DNA of 64,000 nucleotides, from contig MVIG01000001.1 in NCBI GenBank assembly GCA_002086835.1, positions 248,001 to 312,000 on the forward strand. The letters are read 5' to 3'. Under the pieces are notes generated by a model. That model made no database searches and was not told the DNA's origin. It saw only the letters and a list, made by a program, of their open reading frames with translations. Position numbers and translations under genes: made by a program. Positions within the stretch are counted from its first letter, which is position 1. The number at the start of each line of letters is the position of its first letter. Below, in pieces: positions 10,142-18,498 of the stretch. The DNA comes from Mycolicibacterium porcinum (lineage in GTDB: Bacteria; Actinomycetota; Actinomycetes; Mycobacteriales; Mycobacteriaceae).

Positions 10142-11416
10142 TCGGCTGGCCGCCAGCGTCACCGCGGTCAGCGCTGTCAGGGCGACACACACAGCGGCAC
10201 CGCCGAAGGCGATCCGCCGGGGCAGGGTATCGGTCGGCGCGGGCGCCGCGGGCGCTATCGAAACCGGGGCGGTCGGGGCGGCCACGGGCGGCGAGCTGCC
10301 GCTGACCGCGGCCAGGGCGTCGACCACACCGTGGCCGACGTACGGATTCCAGCCATCGGCGGGGGTGCGAGCGGTGTCTTCGATGCGACGCATCACCTCC
10401 CGCGCGCTCAACTGCGGGAACCGTGCACGCACGAGAGCGGCGACCCCCGCGACCACCGGTGCGGCATAACTGGTTCCCGATATCGGGGCGTCCCGCCCGA
10501 TCGTGTCGATCAGCTGCTGCCCGTCGGGATGCAGTGACACCAGGTTCTCTCCGGGTGCGGCCACATCCACCCACGGGCCCGCCAGGCTGAAAGTCGATGC
10601 GGTGCCATCGGATCCGGCCGAACCCACGGCCAGCACCAGGTCGTCGTACCAGGCCGGGCTGGACACCGAACGCACTCCGTTCCAGTCGGGTACACGGGGC
10701 TGGCCGACCGGGCCGTCCTGCTGGGGGCAGCCTGCGCCGACGTTGCCGGCTGCGGCCACCACCACGACGTTGCGTGTGTCGACGGCGTAGCTCAGTGCGG
10801 CGCCGAGGGCGCGGTCGTCGGGCGCGTCGGCGGCAGGTACGCACGCAACCGACGAGATGTTGATGACCGTCGCCCCGAGGTCGGCCGCGGTGCGCACCGC
10901 CATGGCGAGGGTGCCGACGTCGCCGACACCGCTTGTTGCGCCATCTTCTGCGAACTTGTTGCTCGACTGCCGGATGGCCAGGACAGTCGCATCGGGGGCC
11001 ACCCCGCTGAAGCCGGCACTCGGTGCGGCAGCGGCGATTCCGGCGACTATCGTGCCGTGTCCGTCGCAATCGGCGGTGCCGTCACCGCGGGACACGTAGT
11101 CGCCACCGCCGATCAGGCGGGGCAGGAGCCGGTGCCGGGCTACCCCGGTGTCGATCACCGCGATCGTCTGGCCCGCACCGCGGGTGAGCGGCCATACCGC
11201 ATCGAGCTTCAGCGGGCTGATCTCCGCGCCGGATATGCCGGTTGCCGATTGGTAGCAGGGCAGACGTTGCTCGGCGGGCCGGACGGGCGCGGGCGGCGCA
11301 GGCCGGGGCAGCAAGGTGGAATCCACCGCCGGTGGTACGACGGCTGCGGCCGGGCCGATCGCCAGCAGCGGCAGCCCGGCGATCAGCGTCACGGCCAATC
11401 TCCCTGACCGGTTCAC
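10094..11416 (-). CDS. mycP4: ESX-4 mycosin protease MycP4
   Basis: This subtilisin-like membrane-anchored serine protease (440 aa) stabilises the ESX complex and processes substrates in other ESX systems. It has a signal peptide (1-27), a catalytic aspartate in AVIDTG (about 89), a histidine in CDGHGT (about 118), an oxyanion asparagine in AAAGN and a serine in GTSYAAP (about 314). A C-terminal transmembrane helix (about 400-422) is followed by a short basic tail. The GTG start overlaps the eccD4 stop by 4 bases, so the two are translationally coupled. A long open frame continues upstream to 12499, but that part is only a shadow of eccD4. Confidence 0.95.
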   Translation of the reverse strand: MNRSGRLAVTLIAGLPLLAIGPAAAVVPPAVDSTLLPRPAPPAPVRPAEQRLPCYQSATGISGAEISPLKLDAVWPLTRGAGQTIAVIDTGVARHRLLPRLIGGGDYVSRGDGTADCDGHGTIVAGIAAAAPSAGFSGVAPDATVLAIRQSSNKFAEDGATSGVGDVGTLAMAVRTAADLGATVINISSVACVPAADAPDDRALGAALSYAVDTRNVVVVAAAGNVGAGCPQQDGPVGQPRVPDWNGVRSVSSPAWYDDLVLAVGSAGSDGTASTFSLAGPWVDVAAPGENLVSLHPDGQQLIDTIGRDAPISGTSYAAPVVAGVAALVRARFPQLSAREVMRRIEDTARTPADGWNPYVGHGVVDALAAVSGSSPPVAAPTAPVSIAPAAPAPTDTLPRRIAFGGAAVCVALTALTAVTLAASRLRRRGADAGDHIAHD

Positions 11417-12759
11417 CGCAACCCCAGGTCGCCGAAGAGGTGAAAGGCACCGGCGAGCCAACACGCCAACGGCACCACCGCGGCCAGCGCGCCGTATTCG
11501 ATGACGTCGGCGAGCCGCGCCGCCATCGGACTCTGCACGGTGACCGGCCAGACCACGGCAATCCCGGCGGCCACGGCGAGTACGCCGGCCCAACTGCCAT
11601 ACGCGGGAGCCCACGCCACGACGAGGATGAAAGCCGCTGTCAGAGAGAGAAATCCGCAGACCACGGTGACCACGCGGCAGGGGCCGGATGCGTAGGTGCG
11701 CGAACGTAACAGCAACGCCACCCCGACGGCGCCGGCGAACGCGACCTCGGCGGCCGAGACGTGCCGAAGTGCGGCGAGGGTGAGGATCGCCGTTCCCAGC
11801 GCGGCCGCCACCGCGCTCCCGGCCACCAAGCCGACCAGGATCTGATGCCCGAGCAGTGCCCGTGTGTCGGCATCGGATCTGTGGTCGCCCACCGTGGCTT
11901 CCTCGGTGCCGGGGTACTCCGGGACCGCCGGTGTCAGGCCGGCCAGAGCGATGGACAACCGCGGGGTCAGGGGCAGCAATCCCAACCCGACCGCGCTCAC
12001 CACCGCACCCAAAGCCGGTGTGGTCAACGGCCACAGCACTGAGAACCCTGTCGTGGCGGCGAGCACTCCAGCGACGGCCACGACCGCGATCAGGACCTGT
12101 CTGCCGCACCCGGTTGCGCGGATCAGCACCACGCCCATCGATCCGGCTGCCATGGCGGCCAGGAAGAAGTTCGCCGGGGCTGGACCGGCCGGAACCACCA
12201 GGAACCCGAGAACCCCCGCGAATGCCACGGCGGCGACGGTGAACGTCGTGATCACCGTCGCGCTCAACCCCAGACGCGGTGCGGACACCGTGACAGCGGT
12301 GACGGCGACGGCCACCGCCGCGGTGGCGGCGATGCGGCCCCATCCGCCACTGCCGAGTCCGGCCCACGCCAGGGCGAGGATGCCCAGGGCGCACGCCCAC
12401 AGGCACGCAGTGACACGCAAGCCGATCGGGACAGTTCCCTCGGTCGGGCTGACCGTCAACGCAGCCATCAGTGGTCGTTCGACCGTGGGCTGATCGCACG
12501 ACGTGGTCAAGACCAGAAGATCGCCGTCATGAATGTCGTTCTGTGCCAGGGTTGCCGACTCATCCAAGTCGCGACCGTCGATGTGTGCCAGCTGCCACCG
12601 CTGCGGTGTGCAGTCGCCGGCGCCGACCGCGTCGACGATCCACGGCAGCAGCTCGGCCACGGTCATCGCACTGGGCAGTGACAGATCGGCCGTTGTGCCG
12701 TGCCCCAGTTCGGTCGGCCGTCCGCAGTGAACCGATACATGACATAGAGAATCCGGCAT
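11413..12759 (-). CDS. eccD4: ESX-4 secretion system protein EccD4
   Basis: EccD forms the membrane vestibule of the type VII secretion channel. The 448-residue product has an N-terminal ubiquitin-like domain (about 1-90, HVSVHCGRPTELG to DLLVLTT). About eleven transmembrane helices follow from residue 120 on, ending CWLAGAFHLFGDLGLR. The ATG at 12759 follows a GGGGGGTG site. It is the first gene of the eccD4-mycP4 pair and is divergent from eccC4. No ECF-type promoter like those before eccC4 was found on this side. Confidence 0.94.
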   Translation of the reverse strand: MPDSLCHVSVHCGRPTELGHGTTADLSLPSAMTVAELLPWIVDAVGAGDCTPQRWQLAHIDGRDLDESATLAQNDIHDGDLLVLTTSCDQPTVERPLMAALTVSPTEGTVPIGLRVTACLWACALGILALAWAGLGSGGWGRIAATAAVAVAVTAVTVSAPRLGLSATVITTFTVAAVAFAGVLGFLVVPAGPAPANFFLAAMAAGSMGVVLIRATGCGRQVLIAVVAVAGVLAATTGFSVLWPLTTPALGAVVSAVGLGLLPLTPRLSIALAGLTPAVPEYPGTEEATVGDHRSDADTRALLGHQILVGLVAGSAVAAALGTAILTLAALRHVSAAEVAFAGAVGVALLLRSRTYASGPCRVVTVVCGFLSLTAAFILVVAWAPAYGSWAGVLAVAAGIAVVWPVTVQSPMAARLADVIEYGALAAVVPLACWLAGAFHLFGDLGLR

Positions 12760-12845
12760 CGCATCACCCCCCGGTTGACGCCGATATGTGTCACGCTAAC
12801 CGATCGGGGGTGGGTTGCTGCGCACCAACATTTGTGTGCGGAAGG

Positions 12846-12873
12846 GGAACCCGAGGGGCTTGGGGTGCGTCCA
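12846..12873 (+). promoter_or_regulatory. Candidate SigM-type (ECF) promoter of eccC4
   Basis: GGAAC at 12846-12850 (within GGGGAAC) is followed by exactly 17 bases and CGTCCA at 12868-12873. This matches the GGAAC/CGTC pattern reported for mycobacterial SigM. The expected transcription start (about 12880) would coincide with the ATG at 12881, giving a leaderless eccC4 mRNA. The same motif and spacing occur at 17734 and 39253. Confidence 0.6.
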
Positions 12874-12880
12874 AATGTCG

Positions 12881-15800
12881 ATGGGAACCATCCGTACACC
12901 GCACGCCACCGGCGGGCTCCCGGCAGCGGAACCGCCGACCGGGGAGCTGTTGATCGACGCGCCGCCCGCGTTGCCCCGCCACGCCTCGGCCGGCCCGTTG
13001 ACCAGATTGCTGCCGATGGTGCTCGTGGTGGCGATGATCGGCATGATCGCGGTGTACGTCAGCTCGGGTGCGACCGCCGGCCGCGGCCCGGCGTCCACGA
13101 TGTTCCCGATCATGCTGGCGATGTCTGCGATCGGCACGGCCGCCTACAGTGTGAAGGGCAACGGCCGCGCTCAACAGCTCCACCGGGACCGCTGCGAGTA
13201 CCTGCGCTATCTCGACGGGGTCGACGCCGCCGCGGCCGAGACCGGGCGCTCACAGTGGTTGGGACTGCATGCGGAACATCCCGCCCCCGGATGTCTGTGG
13301 ACACTCGCAGGCAGCGAGCAGATGTGGAAACGCCGCCCCGGCGATCCCGGCTTCTGTGTGGTGCGGATCGGGTTGGGGGAGCGTCCGCTGTCCACGCGGC
13401 TGGTCGCCGGCACCGCCACGCCGGGGCACGAGGCCGATCCGGTGACGGTATCGGCTCTCGCACAACTGATCCGGCAGCGTTCGACGGTATCCGGTGTGCC
13501 GATGACACTGAATCTGAGCGGGTACGGGGTCGTGACTTTTGGGGGTCCGGCCGAAGCGGCCCGGGCCCTGCTGCGCGCCATGGTCTGCCAGCTGGCCACC
13601 GCGCACAGCCCGCGACACGTCCGGATCGCGAGCGTTGCCGACGGGCCGACCGCACGGCACTGGGAGTGGCTGAAATGGCTTGTCCACCACACCAACGCAG
13701 CCCGCGACGGCGAGACCGCCGGGTCCGCGGCGCACACCGTTGTCATCATCGACTCCGTTTCGGCCGCGGTCGTGGCCCCCGGCCCGGGGGTCACACTGCT
13801 GGTCGTTGCCGGCGACACCGATACCACCGGAGCAGATCTGCATGTGGACCTGAACCCCGGTGGCGCCCCACTGCAACCCGACCAGATGACCCAGGAGCAG
13901 GCCGTCACCTGCGCCCGCAGGCTGGCGCGCCACCGTTCAGACCACGCTTCCGATGACTCGGGCTGGCGGGCGCTGATCGGAATCGACGATCTCAACGGAG
14001 CCGACCCGCTCTGGAAATCACCGGATCCGCAGCGGTTCCTTCGGGTTCCGGTCGGCCGATGTGCCGACGGAACCCCGCTGCACCTCGATCTCAAAGAAGC
14101 CGCATATGACGGTATGGGACCACACGGGTTGTGCGTCGGGGCCACCGGATCGGGAAAATCGGAGTTTCTGCGAACGTTGGTGCTGGGCCTGATCGCCACG
14201 CATCCGCCCGAGATGCTCAACCTGGTGCTCATCGATTTCAAGGGCGGGGCAACATTTCTCGGTCTGAACAAGCTGAACCACGTCAGCGCGCTGATCACCA
14301 ACCTGGCCGAGGAAGCGCATCTGGTGGCCCGGATGGCCGATGCGCTGGCCGAGGAGATGACCCGCCGCCAGGAGGTGCTCCGGGCGGCGGGAAATCTGGC
14401 AGGCATCGCCGACTACCGGCGCCGGGCCGATCTACCGGCGTTGCCGAATCTGCTGATCGTGGTGGACGAGTTCTCCGAACTGCTGCAGCAACACCCGGAT
14501 TTCGCCGAACTGTTCGTCGCGATCGGCCGGCTCGGGCGGTCACTGGGCATTCACCTGTTACTGGCCAGCCAGCGACTCGACGAGGGCAGGCTCCGCGGTC
14601 TGGACAGCCACCTGTCCTACCGGGTGTGCCTCAAGACGTTCTCGCCCAGTGAATCCCGGTCGGTGCTCGGCGTCGCTGATGCGTACGAGCTGCCCAGCAC
14701 CCCGGGCGCGGCGTACCTCAAGATTCCGTCCGGCGAGATCATCCGGTTCCAGACCGCGTTCGTCTCGGAACCCTGTTCGGGGCCCGAGCTTCCCTCGCCA
14801 TCGACCCGGGCCGCGCTGCAGCCGCGACGATTCACCGGGCGCTGCACGCAGACCGAACACCGCGCGACCCCACCGGCCACGTCCACCCTGCTGCATCAGA
14901 TCGTCGAGCGGCTGGCCGGGCACGGCACCCCGGCACATCAGGTCTGGCTGCCGACACTGCCGCCTGCCGTCCCGCTGAGCGACGTGTTGCTCTCCGATGC
15001 CGAGCCGCTGGCGGTGGCGATCGGACTTGTCGACTGCCCCTTCGAGCAGCGTCGGGATCGACTGGTGCTGGCGTTGGACGCGGCCTACGGCAACGTGGCG
15101 ATCGTGGGTGGCCCCCAGTCCGGAAAATCCACGGCTGCCAAGACTTTGGTGGTGGCACTGGCGGCTACGCATCACCCCCGCGACGTGGCGATCTACTGCC
15201 TGGATTTCGGTGGGGGAGCGTTGACTGCCCTACAAGCGCTGCCACATGTCGGCGCGGTGGCCGGACGTGCTGACGTTGACCTGGTCCGGCGCACGGTGGC
15301 CGAGTTGCACGCAGTGGTCAGTGCCCGCGAAGCACGGTTCACCGCCCTCGGCTTCGGTTCGATGGCCGAGTATCGGGCCCGTCGCGGACATGAGGGTCTC
15401 GACGATCCGCTCGGCGACGTGTTCCTGGTCATCGACGGCTGGTCGACGTTCCGCGGGGATTTCGAATCTCTGGAGCCGTCGATCACCGCGCTTGCGGTAC
15501 AGGGGCTTTCACTCGGCGTCCACGTGGTCGTGACGGCGTCGCGGTGGGCGGATTTCCGGCCTGCTCTCAAGGACCAGCTCGGCACCCGTATCGAGTTGCG
15601 ACTCGGCGATCCGGCCGAATCTGAGATGGACCGAAAACGCGCCAGGCAACTGGCTCAGAACGCGCCAGGCCGGGGTCTGACCCGAGAGGGGCGCGAGCTG
15701 CTGATCGCGTTGCCCCGATTGGACGGCATGGCGAGCGCTACCGGGATGGGCGCCGTCCTGACCCGCATCGGGGACATCCTGCGCCTTCAGTACGGCGATG

Positions 15801-16582
15801 CCCGAGCGCCGGGTGTCCGGCTGTTGCCCGCGTGTGTACGCAGGCCAGAACTGGGACCGGTGTCACGAATGCGGCCCGCGACCGAGGTCCTGTTGGGCCT
15901 CGGCGAACGCGAACTGGCTCCGGTGTTGGTCGATTTCGCCGAACAGCCCGATCTGGTGGTACTCGGCGAACCCGGCTGCGGCAAGTCCACGGCGCTGCGC
16001 ACCCTGTGCCGCGACCTGGTGGACGGCAGCGATCCGTCCAGTGTGCAGGTGCTCATCGTGGATTTCCGGCGTGCGCTGCTGGGGGTTGTCGAATCGGAGC
16101 ACCTTGCCGGATATGCACCCTCAGCGGGCGCACTGGACGCCGTGCTGCCGAGAGTGCTTGAAACCGTGCGCGGCCGGATGCCCGGTGCCGAGGTGACTCA
16201 GCGACAGTTCCGCGACCGGTCGTGGTGGCGTGGCCCGGAACTCTATGTCGTGGTTGACGACTACGACCTGGTGGCCGGTGGTACGGCCAATCCGCTCTCA
16301 CCGCTGCTGCCCTACCTGCCGCACGCCCGCGACCTCGGACTGCACCTGGTGCTGGCGCGGCGCTCCGGTGGTGCGGCGCGGGCGATGTTCGATCCGGTCC
16401 TGGCCACGGTCAAGGACCTTGGCTGCATGGGCCTGGTGATGAGTGCCAACCCCGATGACGGCGTGCTGCTGGGATCGGTGCGCCCGGTGCGGCTTCCGCC
16501 GGGGCGTGGCACGCTGATCACCCGTGCGGCACCCGATCAGGTTGTTCAAGTCGCGCTGTCCGATGACCCGGATGTGTCGTGA
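12881..16582 (+). CDS. eccC4: ESX-4 secretion ATPase EccC4
   Basis: EccC is the motor ATPase of type VII secretion and recognises Esx substrates. The 1233-residue product has two transmembrane helices near residues 45-90 and three FtsK/SpoIIIE ATPase domains. The Walker A motifs are GATGSGKS (about 421), GGPQSGKS (about 743) and GEPGCGKS (about 1029), and the Walker B-type LIVVDEF is in domain 1. All three domains are fused in one chain. Starts at 12875 (ATG) or 12815 are possible, but the promoter candidate at 12846-12873 favours 12881. The downstream gene overlaps by 4 bases. Confidence 0.95.
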   Translation: MGTIRTPHATGGLPAAEPPTGELLIDAPPALPRHASAGPLTRLLPMVLVVAMIGMIAVYVSSGATAGRGPASTMFPIMLAMSAIGTAAYSVKGNGRAQQLHRDRCEYLRYLDGVDAAAAETGRSQWLGLHAEHPAPGCLWTLAGSEQMWKRRPGDPGFCVVRIGLGERPLSTRLVAGTATPGHEADPVTVSALAQLIRQRSTVSGVPMTLNLSGYGVVTFGGPAEAARALLRAMVCQLATAHSPRHVRIASVADGPTARHWEWLKWLVHHTNAARDGETAGSAAHTVVIIDSVSAAVVAPGPGVTLLVVAGDTDTTGADLHVDLNPGGAPLQPDQMTQEQAVTCARRLARHRSDHASDDSGWRALIGIDDLNGADPLWKSPDPQRFLRVPVGRCADGTPLHLDLKEAAYDGMGPHGLCVGATGSGKSEFLRTLVLGLIATHPPEMLNLVLIDFKGGATFLGLNKLNHVSALITNLAEEAHLVARMADALAEEMTRRQEVLRAAGNLAGIADYRRRADLPALPNLLIVVDEFSELLQQHPDFAELFVAIGRLGRSLGIHLLLASQRLDEGRLRGLDSHLSYRVCLKTFSPSESRSVLGVADAYELPSTPGAAYLKIPSGEIIRFQTAFVSEPCSGPELPSPSTRAALQPRRFTGRCTQTEHRATPPATSTLLHQIVERLAGHGTPAHQVWLPTLPPAVPLSDVLLSDAEPLAVAIGLVDCPFEQRRDRLVLALDAAYGNVAIVGGPQSGKSTAAKTLVVALAATHHPRDVAIYCLDFGGGALTALQALPHVGAVAGRADVDLVRRTVAELHAVVSAREARFTALGFGSMAEYRARRGHEGLDDPLGDVFLVIDGWSTFRGDFESLEPSITALAVQGLSLGVHVVVTASRWADFRPALKDQLGTRIELRLGDPAESEMDRKRARQLAQNAPGRGLTREGRELLIALPRLDGMASATGMGAVLTRIGDILRLQYGDARAPGVRLLPACVRRPELGPVSRMRPATEVLLGLGERELAPVLVDFAEQPDLVVLGEPGCGKSTALRTLCRDLVDGSDPSSVQVLIVDFRRALLGVVESEHLAGYAPSAGALDAVLPRVLETVRGRMPGAEVTQRQFRDRSWWRGPELYVVVDDYDLVAGGTANPLSPLLPYLPHARDLGLHLVLARRSGGAARAMFDPVLATVKDLGCMGLVMSANPDDGVLLGSVRPVRLPPGRGTLITRAAPDQVVQVALSDDPDVS

Positions 16583-17724
16583 GATCGGCCATCGTCGAGG
16601 TGGGGCCGGTGACCATACGCGGCCCCGGCCCGGTTTCCGAGCGCGCCGTGATCGCGGTGGCCGGCATCGACGATGAGATCACCCTGGTCGAGGACGAACC
16701 GGTCGCGGTTTCGGATCTGTGCGCGGAGGTGCTCGACGTCGCTGCGGCCGGGGCCCGGAACCTCACTCTGGTCTGCCCGACCTGGTGGACTGCCGATCGT
16801 TGTGACCGGGTGCGGCTGGCCGCAGCCGTGACAGGCGCTGAAGTTGTTGTGATGCAGCGAGTTCAGGCCGTGAGTGCCGTGCTGGCGGGCGCGTGGGCGG
16901 TGGTCGAGATCGCCGACGAGCTCGTCGTGGTGTCAGGTGCCGACAGCCGCCGCGTCACCGTGGCACGTCACCTCGAGGATGGGCTGGATCCCGACATGGT
17001 GGTACGGGCCGTGATTGCGCTCGGCGGCCCGGCTGAGGTCGCCGTCGATGCGCCGGCTGAGGTTGCCGGGGGTGTGGCGCTGGGCAACGCGGTATTGGCC
17101 GGATTGCTCGGTCGCGGAATCAAGGCCGCGCTCGTCGACTCCCGGGCCTGGCGCGCCGCCCTCGTCGTGCCGGATCCCCCGGCCGTCGCTGATCCGGCTG
17201 ACCGGCGGCGACCTCGGGGCCGGATTGTGCTCGGTGCCGCAATGATTCTGGCAACTGCGCTGGGCGGCATAGGTTTCGCTCAAGGCGGGCCGGGTGACAC
17301 CGCGTCGATGACGGTCCTCGTCGAGGGTCGGGTGGGCATGCAGATTCCGGCTGGATGGTCCGTACGGCGGGTCACCGATGGACCGGGATCGGCTCGGGTC
17401 CAGGTGGTTTCGCCGGTCGACCCGCAGGTAATGATTCATCTGACCCAGTCGGGCGTCGGCGATGGGGCCGTGGCCGACACCCTGCAGCGCGCTCTGGAAG
17501 AGCAGCCCCCGGGGATATTCGTCGACTTCGACTCGTCCGCGGTGATCGCTGGGCGCCCGGTGGTCAGCTACCGGGAGATCCGTGAGGGCCGGGAGATCCG
17601 GTGGACGGTGTTGGTCGACGGTCCCGTGCGGATCGCGATCGGGTGCCAGAGCGGCTCGGGGCACGCCGAGGCGGTGCGGTCGGCCTGCGAGGCAGCCACC
17701 CGTTCGGCGCACGCAGCGGTGTAG
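16579..17724 (+). CDS. Type VII secretion-associated protein (Rv3446c-like)
   Basis: The 381-residue protein belongs to the actinobacterial type VII secretion-associated family found at ESX-4 loci. The N-terminal 215 residues are soluble and cytoplasmic (repeated Val-rich beta strands, actin-like fold possible). One transmembrane helix follows (about 213-233, IVLGAAMILATALGGIGFA), then an external domain of about 145 residues with IPAGWSVRRV and two cysteines near the end. The GTG start overlaps the eccC4 stop (GTGA), so it is translationally coupled. Its role is unproven, but its fixed location between eccC4 and the esx genes supports an ESX-4 accessory function. Confidence 0.85.
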   Translation: MRSAIVEVGPVTIRGPGPVSERAVIAVAGIDDEITLVEDEPVAVSDLCAEVLDVAAAGARNLTLVCPTWWTADRCDRVRLAAAVTGAEVVVMQRVQAVSAVLAGAWAVVEIADELVVVSGADSRRVTVARHLEDGLDPDMVVRAVIALGGPAEVAVDAPAEVAGGVALGNAVLAGLLGRGIKAALVDSRAWRAALVVPDPPAVADPADRRRPRGRIVLGAAMILATALGGIGFAQGGPGDTASMTVLVEGRVGMQIPAGWSVRRVTDGPGSARVQVVSPVDPQVMIHLTQSGVGDGAVADTLQRALEEQPPGIFVDFDSSAVIAGRPVVSYREIREGREIRWTVLVDGPVRIAIGCQSGSGHAEAVRSACEAATRSAHAAV

Positions 17725-17733
17725 AAATCGGAT

Positions 17734-17761
17734 GGAACCGAACCGGCCCCTGCTGCGTCGA
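17734..17761 (+). promoter_or_regulatory. Candidate SigM-type (ECF) promoter of esxU-esxT
   Basis: GGAAC at 17734-17738 is followed by 17 bases and CGTCGA at 17756-17761. It lies in the 78-base gap before esxU, leaving a leader of about 35 bases with an AGAGGA ribosome binding site. SigM is known to activate the ESX-4 esx genes in M. tuberculosis; the motif match here is by eye. Confidence 0.65.
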
Positions 17762-17802
17762 ATTGTTATATACCGCAAGACAAGACCGGAGGGTCAGAGG
17801 AA

Positions 17803-18126
17803 ATGTCACCAGGACCTACGGGGCCGTTGGGCACCGACTTCGATGTGATGACGAGCGTGGCCGGCCGGATCGACGTTCTCAATGACGACGTCCGGGCCAT
17901 GCTGCAGACGTTCATCGGGAAGATGAGCAGTGTGCCGCCATCGGTATGGGGCGGGGTGGCCGCGGCTCGGTTCCGCGATGTGGTCGACCGGTGGAACGGT
18001 GAATCGCTGACGCTGCACACCAGCCTGAGCCGGATAGCCGAGACGATCCGGACCAACGAGCGGACGCTGCGTGCGGCCGCCGACGCTCACGCGCAGCGGC
18101 TCGGTACCGTGGGCGACGGAATCTGA
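17803..18126 (+). CDS. esxU: ESX-4 WXG100 secreted protein EsxU
   Basis: The 107-residue WXG100 family protein is a secreted substrate that pairs with EsxT as a helical hairpin heterodimer. The WxG turn is in PSVWGGVAA (about residue 49), flanked by two long amphipathic helices. The ATG follows an AGAGGA site. It is 11 bases ahead of esxT, which is the standard bicistronic esx pair arrangement. A candidate ECF promoter lies directly upstream (17734-17761). Confidence 0.94.
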   Translation: MSPGPTGPLGTDFDVMTSVAGRIDVLNDDVRAMLQTFIGKMSSVPPSVWGGVAAARFRDVVDRWNGESLTLHTSLSRIAETIRTNERTLRAAADAHAQRLGTVGDGI

Positions 18127-18137
18127 TCGGGTCCACG

Positions 18138-18434
18138 ATGGATCACGTTCTGTCCTACGACTTCGGTGAGATCGAGTACTCGGTCCGCCAGGAAATCCAT
18201 ACCACCTCGAGCCGGTTCAACGCCGCCCTCGACGAATTGCGTTCCCAGATCGCACCTCTGCAGCAGGTCTGGACCCGCGAGGCGGCGCAGGCCTATGCCG
18301 TCGAGCAGGCTCGGTGGAACCAGGCCGCGGCGGCCCTCAACGAAATCCTGTTCTCGCTCGGCAATGCGGTGCGCGAGGGTGCCGACGAGGTGGCCGCGAC
18401 CGATCGCAGTGCCGCCAACGCGTGGGGAGTCTGA
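18138..18434 (+). CDS. esxT: ESX-4 WXG100 secreted protein EsxT
   Basis: The 98-residue EsxT partner begins with SYDFGEIEYSVRQEIHTT and has the helix-turn-helix length of WXG100 proteins. The turn reads VWTREAAQAY, so the glycine of WXG is replaced by arginine, a feature I also recall for M. tuberculosis EsxT. The C-terminus (EGADEVAATDRSAANAW) fits the YxxxD/E-like export region only loosely. It is the last gene of the ESX-4 cluster and ends in a strong bidirectional terminator. Confidence 0.94.
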   Translation: MDHVLSYDFGEIEYSVRQEIHTTSSRFNAALDELRSQIAPLQQVWTREAAQAYAVEQARWNQAAAALNEILFSLGNAVREGADEVAATDRSAANAWGV

Positions 18435-18442
18435 CGCGGAAG

Positions 18443-18498
18443 AGACCGGTGCGGTCCCGCTCGGAGGAGAGCCGAGCGGGACCGCACACTTCCGGTCT
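18443..18498. terminator. Bidirectional hairpin terminator between esxT and the helicase gene
   Basis: The arms GTGCGGTCCCGCTCGG (18449-18464) and CCGAGCGGGACCGCAC (18472-18487) form a perfect 16-bp stem with a 7-base loop. Outer arms AGACCG and CGGTCT extend it past a short bulge to the helicase stop codon. It lacks a T-tract, as many mycobacterial terminators do, and its position between convergent genes suggests it serves both. Confidence 0.75.

Noticed and set aside
11417-12499. Upstream extension of the minus-strand open frame that holds mycP4 (to 12499)
   Set aside because: It overlaps eccD4 on the same strand in another frame and translates into arginine/glycine-rich sequence without family features; the GTG at 11416 is coupled to the eccD4 stop.
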